NCBI GenBank assembly: GCA_038501625.1 | Contig: JAZAYU010000177.1 | Location: 186,001 to 250,000, forward strand | DNA: 64,000 nt | Direction of reading: 5' to 3' | From: Corbicula japonica | Lineage: Eukaryota; Mollusca; Bivalvia; Venerida; Cyrenidae | In this document: positions 25,685-39,600 of the stretch, in pieces | Layout of the letters: every line of letters begins with the position of its first letter | How positions within the stretch are numbered: the stretch's first letter is position 1 | Notes under the pieces: model-generated | The model's input: the letters and a program-made list of their open reading frames with translations, nothing else | The model's database searches: none | Told to the model about the DNA's origin: nothing | Translations under genes and position numbers: made by a program

Positions 25685-26215
25685 GAACTTGAACAGCAGA
25701 CAGAATGACTTTGGATACCGAAGAGGAGACAACTGCAGATCGGATCTCGTAAAGCAGTCAACTGGAGTTAACTTTCCGAGGAGCAGAATGTTAGAATTTG
25801 GATTTAGGAGAGAAGTTAAGATTTCAAAGAGCATACCGTTGAAATTTAGATGACGAAGGGTTGACCGTAAAAATGAAGGATCTCAAAGAACAGGTCATTG
25901 GAGTTTATATCCCTGATCAAAAAGGGCAGGTCATTGAAGTTTGTATCTCTGATATAAAAGGATAGAACAATGGAATTTAAATCCGGGTCTCAAAGAAAAG
26001 GATATTGGGATTTAGATTCCAGATCTCAAAAGGCAGAATATATGTGTTTAGATCCCGGGTATCAAAAGGAAGGTCATTAGAGTTCAGATCCCAGATCTCG
26101 AAGGGTAGATTATTAACGTTTGGATACCGGTATCGAATCCAAAGCGCAGGTTTTTTGAATCTCGGAGGGCAGATAATTAGAGTTAATATCCCGAATAAGA
26201 GAATGTTGCCGTTTG
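25685..26215 (+). repeat. Degenerate minisatellite, period ~36 bp
   Basis: A unit resembling ggtcattggagtttagatcc + cgg(a/g)tctcaaaagg is repeated about ten times with variable spacing. The clearest 36-bp (12-codon) units are at 26000-26110, where they happen to stay open and read as repeated F-R-S-x-(I/V)-S-K-G-R. I treat that open frame as a by-product of the period, not as a gene. Confidence 0.75.
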
Positions 26216-26314
26216 GAAGTATTTTCTTTTTGTTTTGTTATTTTGTTTTTGCTTTTGGTTTCGGTTATTTTCAGTCATGTTTTAAACTCTCTCTGCCCCC
26301 TCTCTCTCTGTCCC

Positions 26315-26464
<150 letters not shown>

Positions 26465-26809
26465 GCTTGCGTCTATATGCAAATCACGTTACGTTTTTTC
26501 TTGTAATAAAAGCTGTTAAACATACGGGTTATTATGTCTCGTTTTTTCAAGTCTGTCACAGAAAACGTTTAGTATCTTTAAGTCTTGGTTTTATTTTGCA
26601 ATACATTATTATATAACCAAAAATTTTAAATGCATCCAACACATTATAGGTTCGATTCCCGGTCGATACCTCCATCGTATATACTTTACAACACCATTTT
26701 TGCCGTCTCCCCGTGCTTTTTAGTCAGCACTTTTATCTGTATAAATCTGAACTGGTGTAGTATAATGATGGGTTATCCGCGCAACCATTTCGGCGATTTT
26801 TGCGTTGTT

Positions 26810-26885
26810 CCAACTAGCTCAGTCGGTAGCGTATTAAGAGTTTAATATCTGGACAAGTCATCGTAGCGGACCGATTTCCAATCTC
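26810..26885 (+). repeat. tRNA-like sequence, probably SINE-derived
   Basis: ctagctcagtcggtagcg matches an RNA polymerase III A box well. About 40 bases later, ggaccgatttccaatc is a degraded B box. A good B-box string, ggttcgattccc, also lies upstream at about 26650. The fold is not that of an intact tRNA, and no anticodon can be assigned. Likely a tRNA-derived SINE fragment or tRNA pseudogene. Confidence 0.45.
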
Positions 26886-27451
26886 TGCCTATATCATTTA
26901 AATCATAGTACTTGTTACAGAATTATTAGAAACGCTCACTAATTAGTGAATACTGCAGTGAATTGCACTTATTGTACTGTGAGAAATCTGTGATTAATTG
27001 TAAGCTTTGAAAAAAAATCTTCCTTGTTGAAAGAAGAACATGTAGCAATATTTATTAGCTATCTTTCACAGGCGTTTTAGCGAGGAAACATGCCAGAAGC
27101 TTATCTGATATATGCGTGAATTATAAAACCACCAGAACTATCTAAAAATAAATTTCTAGATTTTATCAAAAGCCGTGTATTTCGGTATACATAGCAACCT
27201 AGGTTGTATATCGCACTATAATGCAGTGTTGGAAATTTTAAAAATCAACATCATTTTATTTTACTACGAGGAAATATTAGAATTCTTGTTTTAATACGTT
27301 AAAGCAAGTTAAAGGGGTAACTGTTTTTGTTTAAAGTTAATTTATTTCAAATTAAGCTACATTTAATAAACGAATGCTTTTGTGACCTTAAGGTGTACAT
27401 TTTATTTCAATAAAAAATTGATTAATAATTGATAAAACATCAAAACCAATC

Positions 27452-27631
27452 ATGAGTGAAAAAGGGACCCCGATGTCATCAGTGACGTCGTCTCCGACTT
27501 CGACCCCGACACTAGGCTCCGGAAATGAAAGTGTAAAGACAACAGTGAAATGTAAGCTGGTCCTTGTAGGAGACTGTGCCTGTGGGAAAACTTCACTTAT
27601 AAAGAAATACCTCTCTGGCGAATTCGTGGAA
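27452..27631 (+). CDS. Rnd-like GTPase exon 1
   Basis: Residues 1-60: a Ser/Thr-rich N-terminal extension of about 30 aa, then VKCKLVLVGD and the P-loop. ATG at 27452 is the first in frame. Donor GTGGAA|GTAAGT is strong. Known Rnd proteins also carry an N-terminal extension. Confidence 0.93.
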
Positions 27632-30600
27632 GTAAGTACATTTTTGTTAAATGCACATTTGTACTCTTTAAATTAACGAAAATATAACAGATGAAGTCAA
27701 TCCTAATAGATATTTACTGAAAGCACTAATTGCTCAGATATAATGCTGCGTAGCGTTACTTAACGCACATATTATCGCTTGCAGAGCTCTTGTTCATACT
27801 GCTCTGCCCCACTTGTACAAATTAACTGACATGATGCCCACAATGGATGAATATGAAAGCGACGCATAGCAACCTTTTAATTTTAAATTCTGTGTTTCCA
27901 ACTTTTACGGGTGTCTTTCTTAATTTACTTTGATCAACATATAATAAAATAACATAACTAACATAGCATAACATAAAGTAACGTAACTAACGTACAGTAA
28001 CGTAAATATTGTCATTCAAGATAATGTAACGTATTTCAAGAAAACGTGACGTATCTAAACGTAATGTAACACGACACGACAGCCATTTAATCAGAAATGT
28101 CAAGGAACATTGACACATATTTGCTGTAATTCAAGGCGTGACAGAAATATAAATGCTGCGACAATATTATAAACATAATCATGTAGTTTTCTGAGAAAAG
28201 GCACTTAGCTTTAGCATATTTAAGATTGCATGAACAGTTACAGTTGTTGTTTTATTATATACCCATGAATGATTTTAGCATAGTGTATCGTTAATCCGCA
28301 ACATTGATACAACTCGTCATATTAGAAATTCCGTATCGGTCTCCGCGATATTGTTTACATACCTTTATTTTATGCTTCTGCTTACTAGTAACGACAAATT
28401 TGCAGATAATTGCGGGTTCTTACTAATAATGTTTGAAAAACTTGTGACACAACCTACTAGAGTATAATATTGGGTACGTCACGGAAAAGGATTCTTAGAG
28501 CTACGTCAGTCTTCGAAATTAAGTCATTAAATGAGCAGACAACATTGCTCAATATGAAAATCGCGAGAAAATAGTATTTTTTGTAGTCAAAATGTGCAAT
28601 CAAATCGCCTATAAATAATGAGAAAAAAACAACAGATAAATGTAAGTTGTTTAAAATATATTAACAATTAAAATGACAAAATAGCGGGAAAAAAACACAT
28701 CATGAAACGTGCCCCTAGCACAGAAGCTCAAAACTAAATGAAAATTTACAGTTGTAAAATTAGCCTGGACACCATACGATAAAAAAAAATTCCACCTTTA
28801 TCAAAAGACTTGATCTGGGGCTTAATTTATAAATGAAGAGAATAAATATTTTAAGACTAGAGACAAGTCAAAATGGTTAAACTAAAGCTGCATATTAACA
28901 GTTCAGGGTGGAATACTTAAATGTCTCAGATGTAGTTAATAATAATTGTACTGGGTTGGAGGTTATAAAACTGAGATTGGAAAACGGTCTCAAATCTCAA
29001 GCATCTGATTGGCTGAAATGGCGACTGGTCGCCATTTCAGCCAATCAGATGCTTGAGATTTGAGACTGGTTTCCATGCTCAGTTTTATAACCTTGGGCAC
29101 AGTACTGTCATGCCAATAAATGATTGAAAAGGTGCGAATTTCAGTATGTACATTAAGTGACTGACTTTTACTGCGTAAGTAACGCTATAAAAACTGTGGC
29201 TTCAAATCTATTCAGTCGTACGTTGATTACAATGAAATAATAGAACATCTGAAAAACTTTGTTTAGACGTCTTCTACATTTCATATTTAAACTGTTTCAT
29301 ACCTGTGCACCAGGCCCTGATGACTCAGGGTATACACTGTTCGTTGTTCGGAAAATTCACCCATATGGACTAGCTTAGAAACGGTTAGTCCATTACATTC
29401 GTTCATCAGCTTAAAATTTAGGACGGTATAAGGCCGATAATTGACCACCTGCATAAGCAACGGATACTGTTTGAATTTACTAGTCTCAAAACAGATCCAA
29501 AATAAGCTCATCTCAACGAGGGATAAAATACACAACTCTACATGTAATCACATCAATGCCGACTTAAAATAAACACAGTTAGCCTTTCTGGAGCGCTGAT
29601 TATCCGTGAAGAGTTTATAATCTGTACCAGGACCTAAGGTTATAAAATTGATAATAGAAACCAGTCTCAAATCTCAACCATCTGATTGGCGATTGGCTGA
29701 AATGGCGACTTATCGCCATTTCAGCCAATCAGATGCTTGAGATTTGAGACTGGTTTCCAATCTCAGTTTTATTTCCTTCAGCCCAAGCGATAGATCTTTG
29801 AGCACTTTGACATAAACACCATAAATCAAAGTTAAACCGTTGTATGATAGGCTTATCAGATTAGCATCATAACTTCCCGGAAGACTAGCAAGGCAGTAAG
29901 TAAGTGATTTCGCAGACATTAGTGCAAGGTAATGTGTTAATGCTTCAAAACGCGCCGCCGATATTTTTAAGATTACAAAAATTGGATTATACACAAGTCT
30001 GTCTGCAAGATAAATCAAAATATGAAACAAGTGTTCAATTAGCAAAGTATATCAGAAAAAGTATAACTCTTGCAAAACTGTGTCTCAGCAAACAGCACTT
30101 AACTTGGCTCGAATCCCTATATTCTTTTTTTTATCACACACAGTTAGTTTTGCAGATTCAGTTAACGTTTTAACGATGTACTTTTCCTATATAACATTTA
30201 GTGCTGTAATCAGGAAATTACGATTTGATAAATAATTATAAAAGTATTATCAGTTAAAGCTGCCTATTCACAGTTTTTGCTGGTCTACTTCAGTGTCTCG
30301 ATTGTGAATAATATAAGTTGTGCCACTGTATACCGCCTATAAATGACTGAAAAAGGATCGAATTTTGCATTTTATATTATAAATTTGGATATTTGACAAC
30401 ATTTAATATTTTCGTCCTGATAGGTGACCACGCACCTTTGAAGGTCTAACGCAGTCATACATCTATCTTAACATTTTCTTTATGTTTTGATGGAGTCTTG
30501 CTTTCGAAATTAATCACAATACTCCGATTTTATTGATTTTTTTTCAGAAAAATATCGATGTTGTTTAACGAGTGAACACCAGAAACAGATTCACATCAAC

Positions 30601-33600
30601 ACTCGTAAAATAATCAGTATTCCACAAGTGAAATAAACCCGATATTTTACTGAAACAATACATTTTTATATGGTATTTTCCTGTAAAAACTGAAACAATT
30701 TAAAGGGAGGAAATAAGTTTTAAAAAATAAAAAGAAAAAAAAACTGAGAAGAAAATATCATGATAATCCACAATTTCAAAACAGTGAAATTTAAGAACTA
30801 TTTCACTGAGAAAACATTAATTATAATACATTCACTGGAAAAAAATTAAAACGTATGTATCCTTTATTTGTCTCTCTCTTATTTGTCCATGTGAGGCTGA
30901 AAGAATTCCTGTTTCTTCGAAATTTTCCGGCATGTATCCCTCACTGTTCAAACAAACTGACGCACAGCCAGCTCTGTATCAGTCGACGGAATAACTGTAA
31001 GAACAATTTTTCCAAAGCAAAAACGTGCTCTGGGATGTCTGTGATTTAACTGTTTATACCCTATTGCTTTGCGTTAGTCTTGAAACGAACGACGATAGAA
31101 GATTATATGCAATTTAAAATTATTGATAGACACAAAGCCCAGTTTGTCCGTGTTTGACTATTACATTTTGCTTCTGATTTAAATCATTGCCTTTGACAGG
31201 TAGTTAAATACTAATTTGAAACTTGTATAAAACATATTTGCAGGTGACTTGGAATGCAAAAGCGTTACCGAATATGTTGGAAAGTAGGTAGGGATTGATT
31301 TATTCGGATCTTTATCACCGAGGCAATAATATGGTGATATTGTATACTTGTTACTAATGCAATTATTCCATGGAATGCAAAATAAGCATGTCGTCTGCTA
31401 AACTTTGTGGCATCATTTCAGGACTTGAGTCAGTTTTTAGGCCCCCTTTTTACTCGTGTCCCAGAGAAAATGAAAATCACAATACCTTTTGTTTATTATA
31501 TTATATTGTTTGATTTAAATTTGAAATAAAATCTTAAGTTTTATTATTTGTTATTTATGTGTGGGAAGGTTGGGATTCATATTAACAGAACTTTAGAAAC
31601 GTTTTTCCCTGGTATAAATCAAGAAAACACACAATGCTACAATCGTGCCAAAAATCACGATATCACTAACAGATAATGGAAAGCTGAGCTCTAAATATTT
31701 TGCAGATATTTCGCTAACTTTTAAGATGTTTAAATGTCCGTGAAGCAATGAAGCAAGCGCTGAAATATATATTAAACTGCTTTGAATAGTCGGTGTGGAG
31801 AAGTACATTGAGGTGGTTTCTCAGAAACGAAATTAAGCATGCGGTGCACATGAAGTGCAGCATGAGGAATATGAATATTGATTGGTGTATAACTCAGCGG
31901 CTAATTACTAACAGAAATTTCAAAACAAAAACATTACTAACTACGTTTGTTTACGAAATCTTAAGAGTTCACCTACTGAAACTCGTTAAAAGATTACAGA
32001 GAAATAAATCCGAGTCATAATACTTTGCAGTGTCTGCACACATAAAACACATTCAACTATATTATTTAGATCAGATGTTGCTTCATACAATAAAGTTTTA
32101 ATAATAACACACATGACTAGCATTATATATTTTGATTATTTTCATTTCCCAATAGCTGAATTATATTTCAGTAAAGTTTTGTTATAGTATTAAATCCCTA
32201 GAGATGGATTTATTTCACTAGCCAGTTAACAGATCCACTGTCGTGATCGAGCACCGGCACGGACTTTTCGGGCACCGGTATTGTCATACAATATGGCGGA
32301 CTGTTTACATCTGAAAGGTATGTGTATAGATTTTACTTCACTGAATAGATCACATACCATTTCCTAAGTTGTCAATTCATTGCATCATTTATGAAATCAT
32401 ATATGTAACAAATGCACATGCTTTTGATACTAGAAAAGCTTTGATTGTTTCAAAATTCGAGTCTAATTTGGCGGTTTGACAGAATGCAAATTTGAACCGA
32501 GAGACGTGATTTGTTTTGGGCAAAACTTTTTATAGAACAACTGATCCGCAAAAACTTCAACTGTGATCACTTCTTATTGTATTTTTCTTCAAAATCCATC
32601 AGTCCCAATCCCTTTAAATTGTTAGGATACTGTAAACTGGCTTACTTTCTGTTTTGACCACACACCGGTATGGTCAGCACGCACCGGTTCAAGAATTCCG
32701 TCAAATTGTACAGATTGTTGATAAAAAGGCACCGGTTCAGTCACATTTTACATTTTGTATACGGTTCAGTCTCCATTATTTCTACCTAAAAGATACCTAT
32801 GGTGGTACTACATTTTTAAATATAAATGTTTATTTTCTGAAACACAACAGCAAAATTTAAGAAAGAGGTATTTTAAGGGTTGACTATTATCGAACATTTA
32901 AGTTTATCTCGGATATGGTAGGTTATCATTCTACACGAATTAAACATATAATTTCAGAGGATTTCATACGATGACGTCTTATGCAAAGTTCATCAGTGTC
33001 ATTCCTACGACACCGTGCTCAACGTCATGACGTGCACAATTGAGACGCACGACGACGATTTCAGAGATCTCCCCAATATATATACACAAAGTTCGTATTC
33101 TTATTTAATATTGCTAATATATTAAAGTGACGGAATAGTATTTTAATTTCAACGATGTATTTGCATTTGTCCGAGTTAACATTTTAAAAATTTAGTTCAT
33201 AAAAATATAACTTAAAATATATTTACTTAAAAGTCTTGTTTCTTTATTTTCCAGAGATCACAACTTCCATACAGAAAACTGATCAAGATGATAAGTATTA
33301 TGAGAAACATCACCAAACAGGAAGATGAATGTATAGCTAAACTGTATTTAGTAGTACTTTTATACTGCGAAAATGCTCTAAAAATACTAGCAAACTATTA
33401 AATTAATTAAACTTGAGAATTCAAATATGTTTCATTTTTATTTCGGCCGTTGCAAGAACTGGAGATTATGGAGGGATCGCCTAGTCCGTCTGTCCATTCC
33501 TCCGTCAAGGAATCGTTACTCCGACCGGCTCTTTTACCTTTTCAAATAATGCTGGCGGTGTATCTAAGAAAGATAAGTGTTCAACTAATTACCGGTCTAG

Positions 33601-36600
33601 ATGACCTCCCAGTTACACAGAGCCATCGTTGATTGATCGATAGTTTTTAGATAAATTATTGAGTGGACCGATGACAAAGTATTAAACATGAATATCACCA
33701 ATCGGTCACCTGTTTTCCATCAATCAACTGCTATTGTGGAAAGGTAATTTTTTATAAAAAAAAAACACAACATATTATTACACCTCACGTGATTAGTTTA
33801 CTATATAGCGTAATGTGACGTCACAGGGAGATAATCGCTACTGTCACATATGCGACAGCATCATGTCACCCTCGCGTGGATCTAAAAATAAATATCTTGG
33901 AAATCCGATTACAAATTAACTTCTACGCATGCGTAATTGACCAAAGGAGATAAACGCATTTTGATCATTATTTGTAGCCGCTTATTGAGCATTATTGATT
34001 TTGGACTTCCGGCGCTTGATTTTGTTCCCAAACGAAATTTGGTCCTAGTCAAGATCTCTAAAAAAAACAAATGTTCGGTGTAATAAAATAAATATCACAT
34101 CCCATTGGGAGAAACAGTACGAAATGTTAACCCTTGAGAAGGTAATGTCAACCTCGGCTAACGCCTCGGTTGACATTACTTCTCTCGGGTTAACATTTCG
34201 TACTGTTTCCCCCAATGGGATGTGATATTTATATATTGCCAACCTGTCTACAACAGATATCACCTACCAGCATCACATGAAATGTTTGTTTAAGCAATTA
34301 AAATCTTGACCATCACCGATGGCCGTTTACACAGAAAACCAGAAATAAGATCAGACATGAAAACCGATCAAAACAGCGAGTAAATTTAAAATATAATGAC
34401 CGATTGGGACCAAATGTCTGTGTAACTGATAAAATATATCATACAGTTAAACCGAGGAAAGAGGTCTTTGTGAAGTCACCAAACACCACACATGTGAAAC
34501 TTTTAACTATACAAGGGACAAAAATACACTGACTTTAATTGGTGTTTATTTCCTAAAAATGCAAAGCAACATATTACATAGTACATAAGAGAAGTAATAA
34601 TAAGAAATTTTAATAAAAAAGTGTTCATTTTGACGTCATATTAATATAAGAACCTTAAAACATTAATCAGACGTTTATCAGTTGTTTATTATGTTCAAAA
34701 TATCTTCCGATGATAATATCTTCTGACGCAGGACGCAATTAACACTGTACAGCAATGTTTTGTGAAGTAGAAAGAATTAATGTTTATTCGAGAAAAAAAT
34801 CAAACTGTCCTCCTTGATTGAAAATATAATCCGGTGTGAGCTACATGTACACTCACAACTTTTTTTACAATGTATCAATTTATATTCTGCCACGCAGCAT
34901 ACATCTTCATGATATATGGGATTTTCTCTCTGTTGTCTGTCTTCTCACTGGATCTTCTGGTTTGGTAATCTTTACTAGCTTTCTTTTCCACTTTCTTCTT
35001 GATCTGTTTCTATATCAAAGTTGCTGTCTCTGGAAAAAAACTATCACGATATAAAATAATAAAAGTAAACATTTTGTTTTATAATCATTAAGATGTTAAT
35101 TTAATTTAATTTTATTGACACTTAAGCACTTTGCAGAAGAGGTCATCATATGAAATCCTCTGAAATTATATGTTTAATTCGTGTAGAATGATAACCTACC
35201 ATATCCGAGATAAACTTAAATGTTCGATAATAGTCAACCCTTAAAATACCTCTTTCTTAAATTTTGCTGTTGTGTTTCAGAAAATAAACATTTATATTTA
35301 AAAATGTAGTACCACCATAGGTATCTTTTAGGTAGAAATAATGGAGACTGAACAGTATACAAAATGTAAAATGTGACTGAACCGGTGCCTTTTTATCAAC
35401 AATCTGTACAATTTGACGGAATTCTTGAACCGGTGCGTGCTGACCATACCGGTGTGTGGTCAAAACAGAAAGTAAGCCAGTTTACAGTATCCTAACAATT
35501 TAAAGGGATTGGGACTGATGGATTTTGAAGAAAAATACAATAAGAAGTGATCACAGTTGAAGTTTTTGCGGGTCAGTTGTTCTATAAAAAGTTTTGCCCA
35601 AAACAAATCACGTCTCTCGGTTCAAATTTGCATTCTGTCAAACCGCCAAATTAGACTCGAATTTTGAAACAATCAAAGCTTTTCTAGTATCAAAAGCATG
35701 TGCATTTGTTACATATATGATTTCATAAATGATGCAATGAATTGACAACTTAGGAAATGGTATGTGATCTATTCAGTGAAGTAAAATCTATACACATACC
35801 TTTCAGATGTAAACAGTCCGCCATATTGTATGACAATACCGGTGCCCGAAAAGTCCGTGCCGGTGCTCGATCACGACAGTGAGATCACGAGATGTTCTTT
35901 TTTGAGGAGTAAAATATATCAAGCTGTAAAAATTAAAATAAACAACTTGCAAATTACTGAATATTACAGTGAGTCACTGGCATGAAGTTTGTCTCAAAGT
36001 GAATATGTAAACTAATTATTAATGTACACAGTGTGTGTATTTGTGTGTGTTTTTGTAAATTAAAGTTTAAGTCGTTAATTTAAAGTTGTTTTTATTCAAC
36101 ACAGTCGCCGGTAAAGTGGTCCTGTAACAGTGTAGCTCAGATTGTATCTGTCTTTGATTTCCAGGCCTACACACCAAGTGAATTCGACACATACACATCA
36201 ACCTACAATGTTACAGATTCTTATACAATACAGCTTTCGTTATGGGACACATCAGGTGAGTCTGAGCATAAATAACTACATGTAGCAACCTATAATGTTA
36301 CAGATTCTTATACTATACAGCTTTCGTTATGGGACACATCAGGTGAGTCTGAGCATAAATAACTAGCAACCTACAATGTTACAGATTCTTACACAACACA
36401 ACTTTCGTTACAGGACACATCGGTGAGTCTGAGCATAAATAATTAGTAACAAATTAAATTTGCGTAAGGATAGGCGGTGAAATGTTTAAATCAGTTCAGC
36501 TGCGGAAAAAACACTCGGAGAAATCAAAACTCTTTCCTGTCATACGATTTTTCTCTGAGTGAACTGGTTAAGTGTTTGTGGACACAGCTAATTTGATCTG

Positions 36601-39600
36601 AACAATAATGCAAGTGTTCTTCGGCATATGCTAGCATTTCCTTAGGATACGTATACCTTGTATAGTCCGTTGTTGAATAAAGAAAGCCGTTGGAAAATTG
36701 TAAAGGATGCAACAATAAGACATTATAATTAGTACGAAGTAAAATTTAGAAACGATTCAGTTATCCGATTTGCTTTGGTGCATTGCCCTTTTATGCATTC
36801 GTAGTGATGTCATAAGATAAAGATATTATGATGGGAACGCTGTTTTAGTAAAACATCTTAGTTTCATTTTTAGCGTAGTTAGTAATAATAGTAAAATGCA
36901 AAATTGTTAAATAGTTTATCCATTCTGTCTGAAATTCTCATGTCGCAAAACGCGTTTCGTATATCTTGTAATACCGTTTGATATTAACTAGATTGAATGG
37001 GCCTGCCTGTTACATGTATGTAAGACAAGAACCGCCATATTGGCTTTATTAACATTTGAATTTCAAGAATTTGGCAACCACTCCCTGAAACAGACGTTTA
37101 TTAATGAATAGAGCAGCTGATTAAAAGGATTGCTTTACGCCAGTCTTCCATCAATGCCTCATCTTCAAACCAATGACAAACAACAACTGAGCTGATATCT
37201 GCAAATATATTAACATTAGGTTTTAAGGTTTGTCCCACATACAGGACTAAATTTTGATAAACTATAGACCCTAGGTGCACTTACAAAAAGCATTAAATGA
37301 ATCATTAAGATATGGAGATTTCATGAAGTATCGTTTGTTCTGATTTAGAAATACATTACCTCGTAAATTTTTCGAACAGTTGTTTTTTGGATCTGTCTGA
37401 AAATCAGTTCAATGCCGATAAGCATAGCTTTGTCCTGTCGAAATAAATAACTCCGTAACAGTGCCAAAGGTTGTAAAACTCACAAAGGAAACGAGTCTCA
37501 AATCTCAAGCATCTGATTGGCTGAAATGGCGACTGGTCGCCATTTCAGCAAATCAGATGCTTGAGATTTGAGACTGGTTTCCATGCTCAGTTTTATAACC
37601 TTGGGCACAGATCTTATGGAAAATCTACCTATTAATGAGAAGTTCCTTTATACAATAAATCAAAGCTCAGCTGTATGAATGTATCTCTATTAATTCATGT
37701 TGCACAAGTCTTCTGAATCTCAAAATGCAGACCCAAGATTAAATAATCCAATTAAAAAATGACCAAGCAAATCCACTGACTAATGAGTAAAATATATTAA
37801 AACATATTTTTGAAAGCCAACATACCCTACAAATAGGAAAATATTGCAGACTGGGTTTGATTGAGTCTGTTCATTTACAGCAATAGATAATGCTCAAAAC
37901 TAATTGTGCCGCCTAGCACGGGTTGAGCGGAACTCAGTTATCTAGACAAGTGAAGTGCACAAATTTTGATCCATCCCGAATGATGATGTGCGATTCAGAT
38001 TTGTACCTAAATGGTTATTGACATATGTACCCAGATAAAAAATGTTTTGCCAAAAATTGAAACGCTAGATAACAAGAACTTCGCTTTTTATCTCTTAAAA
38101 TACTAGTTATACGAAAGTTATTTAATGTTCTAATTGTTTACTTGATACTAAGCTAAAATTAAAACTGAATGTTACCATCTATATATTTCTTCTTAATGTT
38201 TAAAGGGTATCATAAAAATTTCCGTAGTTTTTAGTCAACCGAGCTAAGATTTATTTTTGGGAAGGACATATGTTTTATATATTAATTGAAACGTTTGATC
38301 TTAGGCCAAGGTTGCTAAATCAAACATGCTTATAATTTGCACATATTCTTGGTAAAGCCGTATGTGTAATCGAGAATATAGTTGTATCATGTGTAGAAAC
38401 TTTTAGAAACTACAAATTGTAGTATTCGTATTCTGTTGATAAATGATATTATGTTCGCAATTTTTCTTACATGAAGCGGCCTGAAATGAAAGATATATGG
38501 AATTTAATTTAAGTTTTAAACATATCTGCTGACGAGAAAAACAATATGAACTGAAACATTGCCTCTAATGTGAGATCTGAGCACTTTATCCATAGGATCA
38601 TAAACAGGTACTTGATAAACTGATATGAAATTAAGAAACAAACCATTTTCTCAGATAATGTGATTTGACTTTAAACGTTTTATATATGATCCCGCCTATT
38701 TAATTCATATTCAGTTTCAGTATATGATATTATCTTTAAGAACAGGTGATATCACCCTTTTGAATAGGTTATTTCATTTCAACAATTTTCATGTGTGATC
38801 ACTGATTGGATCAGTTGATATCTCCTGTCAGAAAAGGAAATATATCTTCTTCAAAGTTTAAGGGTAATATCATCCTTCGAAGTTGTGCCACCAACCATCT
38901 TTGCCTCTTACGGTTCCAAGGCTGTAAGCCCTCTCGTTCGTTTTTGCTCATTGTAAACGAATCATATATATTGGGGTTTTTTTTTAACATTAAAGCTACC
39001 TTTCCTCTTGGTCTTTTAGGAAAAGACGAGTACAGCCGAGTGAGGCCCCTATCGTACACCGATGCCGACATTATCCTCTTGTGTTATTCAATAGGCATTC
39101 CAGTGTCTTTGGACCATATTCAAACAAAGGTAAATAACTTACTTCAGTAATTATATTGGCTAACCCTAAAGGGTGCTTTGACAGGAACTTACGAGCCGGT
39201 GAAAAAAATGCACAATATTCTCTTCAACTACCACGCGAAAAACAGCCTTGAAAAATGTCTTACAACAGATTTGTGTGTCCGAACTCCACTGAGATAAATA
39301 TAAAAAAATAGATTTTCTGCAATATATTTTATTATTTATTTGCTTTTAGCAATAAAGATTAATAGATTTTCACAAATACTTAAAATTATTTATAAATATT
39401 CACAAAAACCTAAAATTAAACAAAAGCGTAGTGCACTGACCCTACGCTCTTAAATATTTTGAAAAAAAAATGCTTTCATATTTAACATTTTACTTGGTTA
39501 AAGTATTTCCAAGAATCATGCGATATATATATATCCCTGTTTATCAGTGGTATCCGGAGATCCGGGAGAAGTGTCCAAACCAGCCGGTTATACTGGTAGG

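Larger units (their letters stand above)
32236..35881. mobile_element. 3,646-bp transposon with ~760-bp terminal inverted repeats
   Basis: The termini read cactgtcgtgatcgagcacc and its inverse. The arms run from 32236 to about 32996 and from about 35115 to 35881, with only a few differences over ~740 bp (I saw two substitutions). AGATC flanks both ends (32231-32235, 35882-35886), consistent with a 5-bp target duplication. Each arm carries an inward-facing ATGGCGGACTGTTTACATC followed by a GTATGT donor-like site, and several caccgg motifs. The 2.1-kb centre holds a coding-like split frame and a separate hairpin element. No DDE transposase was recognised, so it is probably non-autonomous. It sits in intron 1 of the Rnd-like gene and looks recent. 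Confidence 0.9.

Noticed and set aside
26648..26885. Functional tRNA gene
   Set aside because: A- and B-box-like words are present but no cloverleaf with acceptor stem pairing and anticodon arm could be drawn by eye.
32654..35463. Two nearly identical 68-codon proteins at 32654-32860 and 35257-35463
   Set aside because: They are the same short frame in the two inverted arms of one transposon; no domain, and the duplication alone explains their conservation.
38806..39150. Longer start for a protein ending in Rnd exon 3
   Set aside because: The upstream part is intron read-through; the TTTTAG acceptor at 39019 and phase match to exon 2 define the exon.
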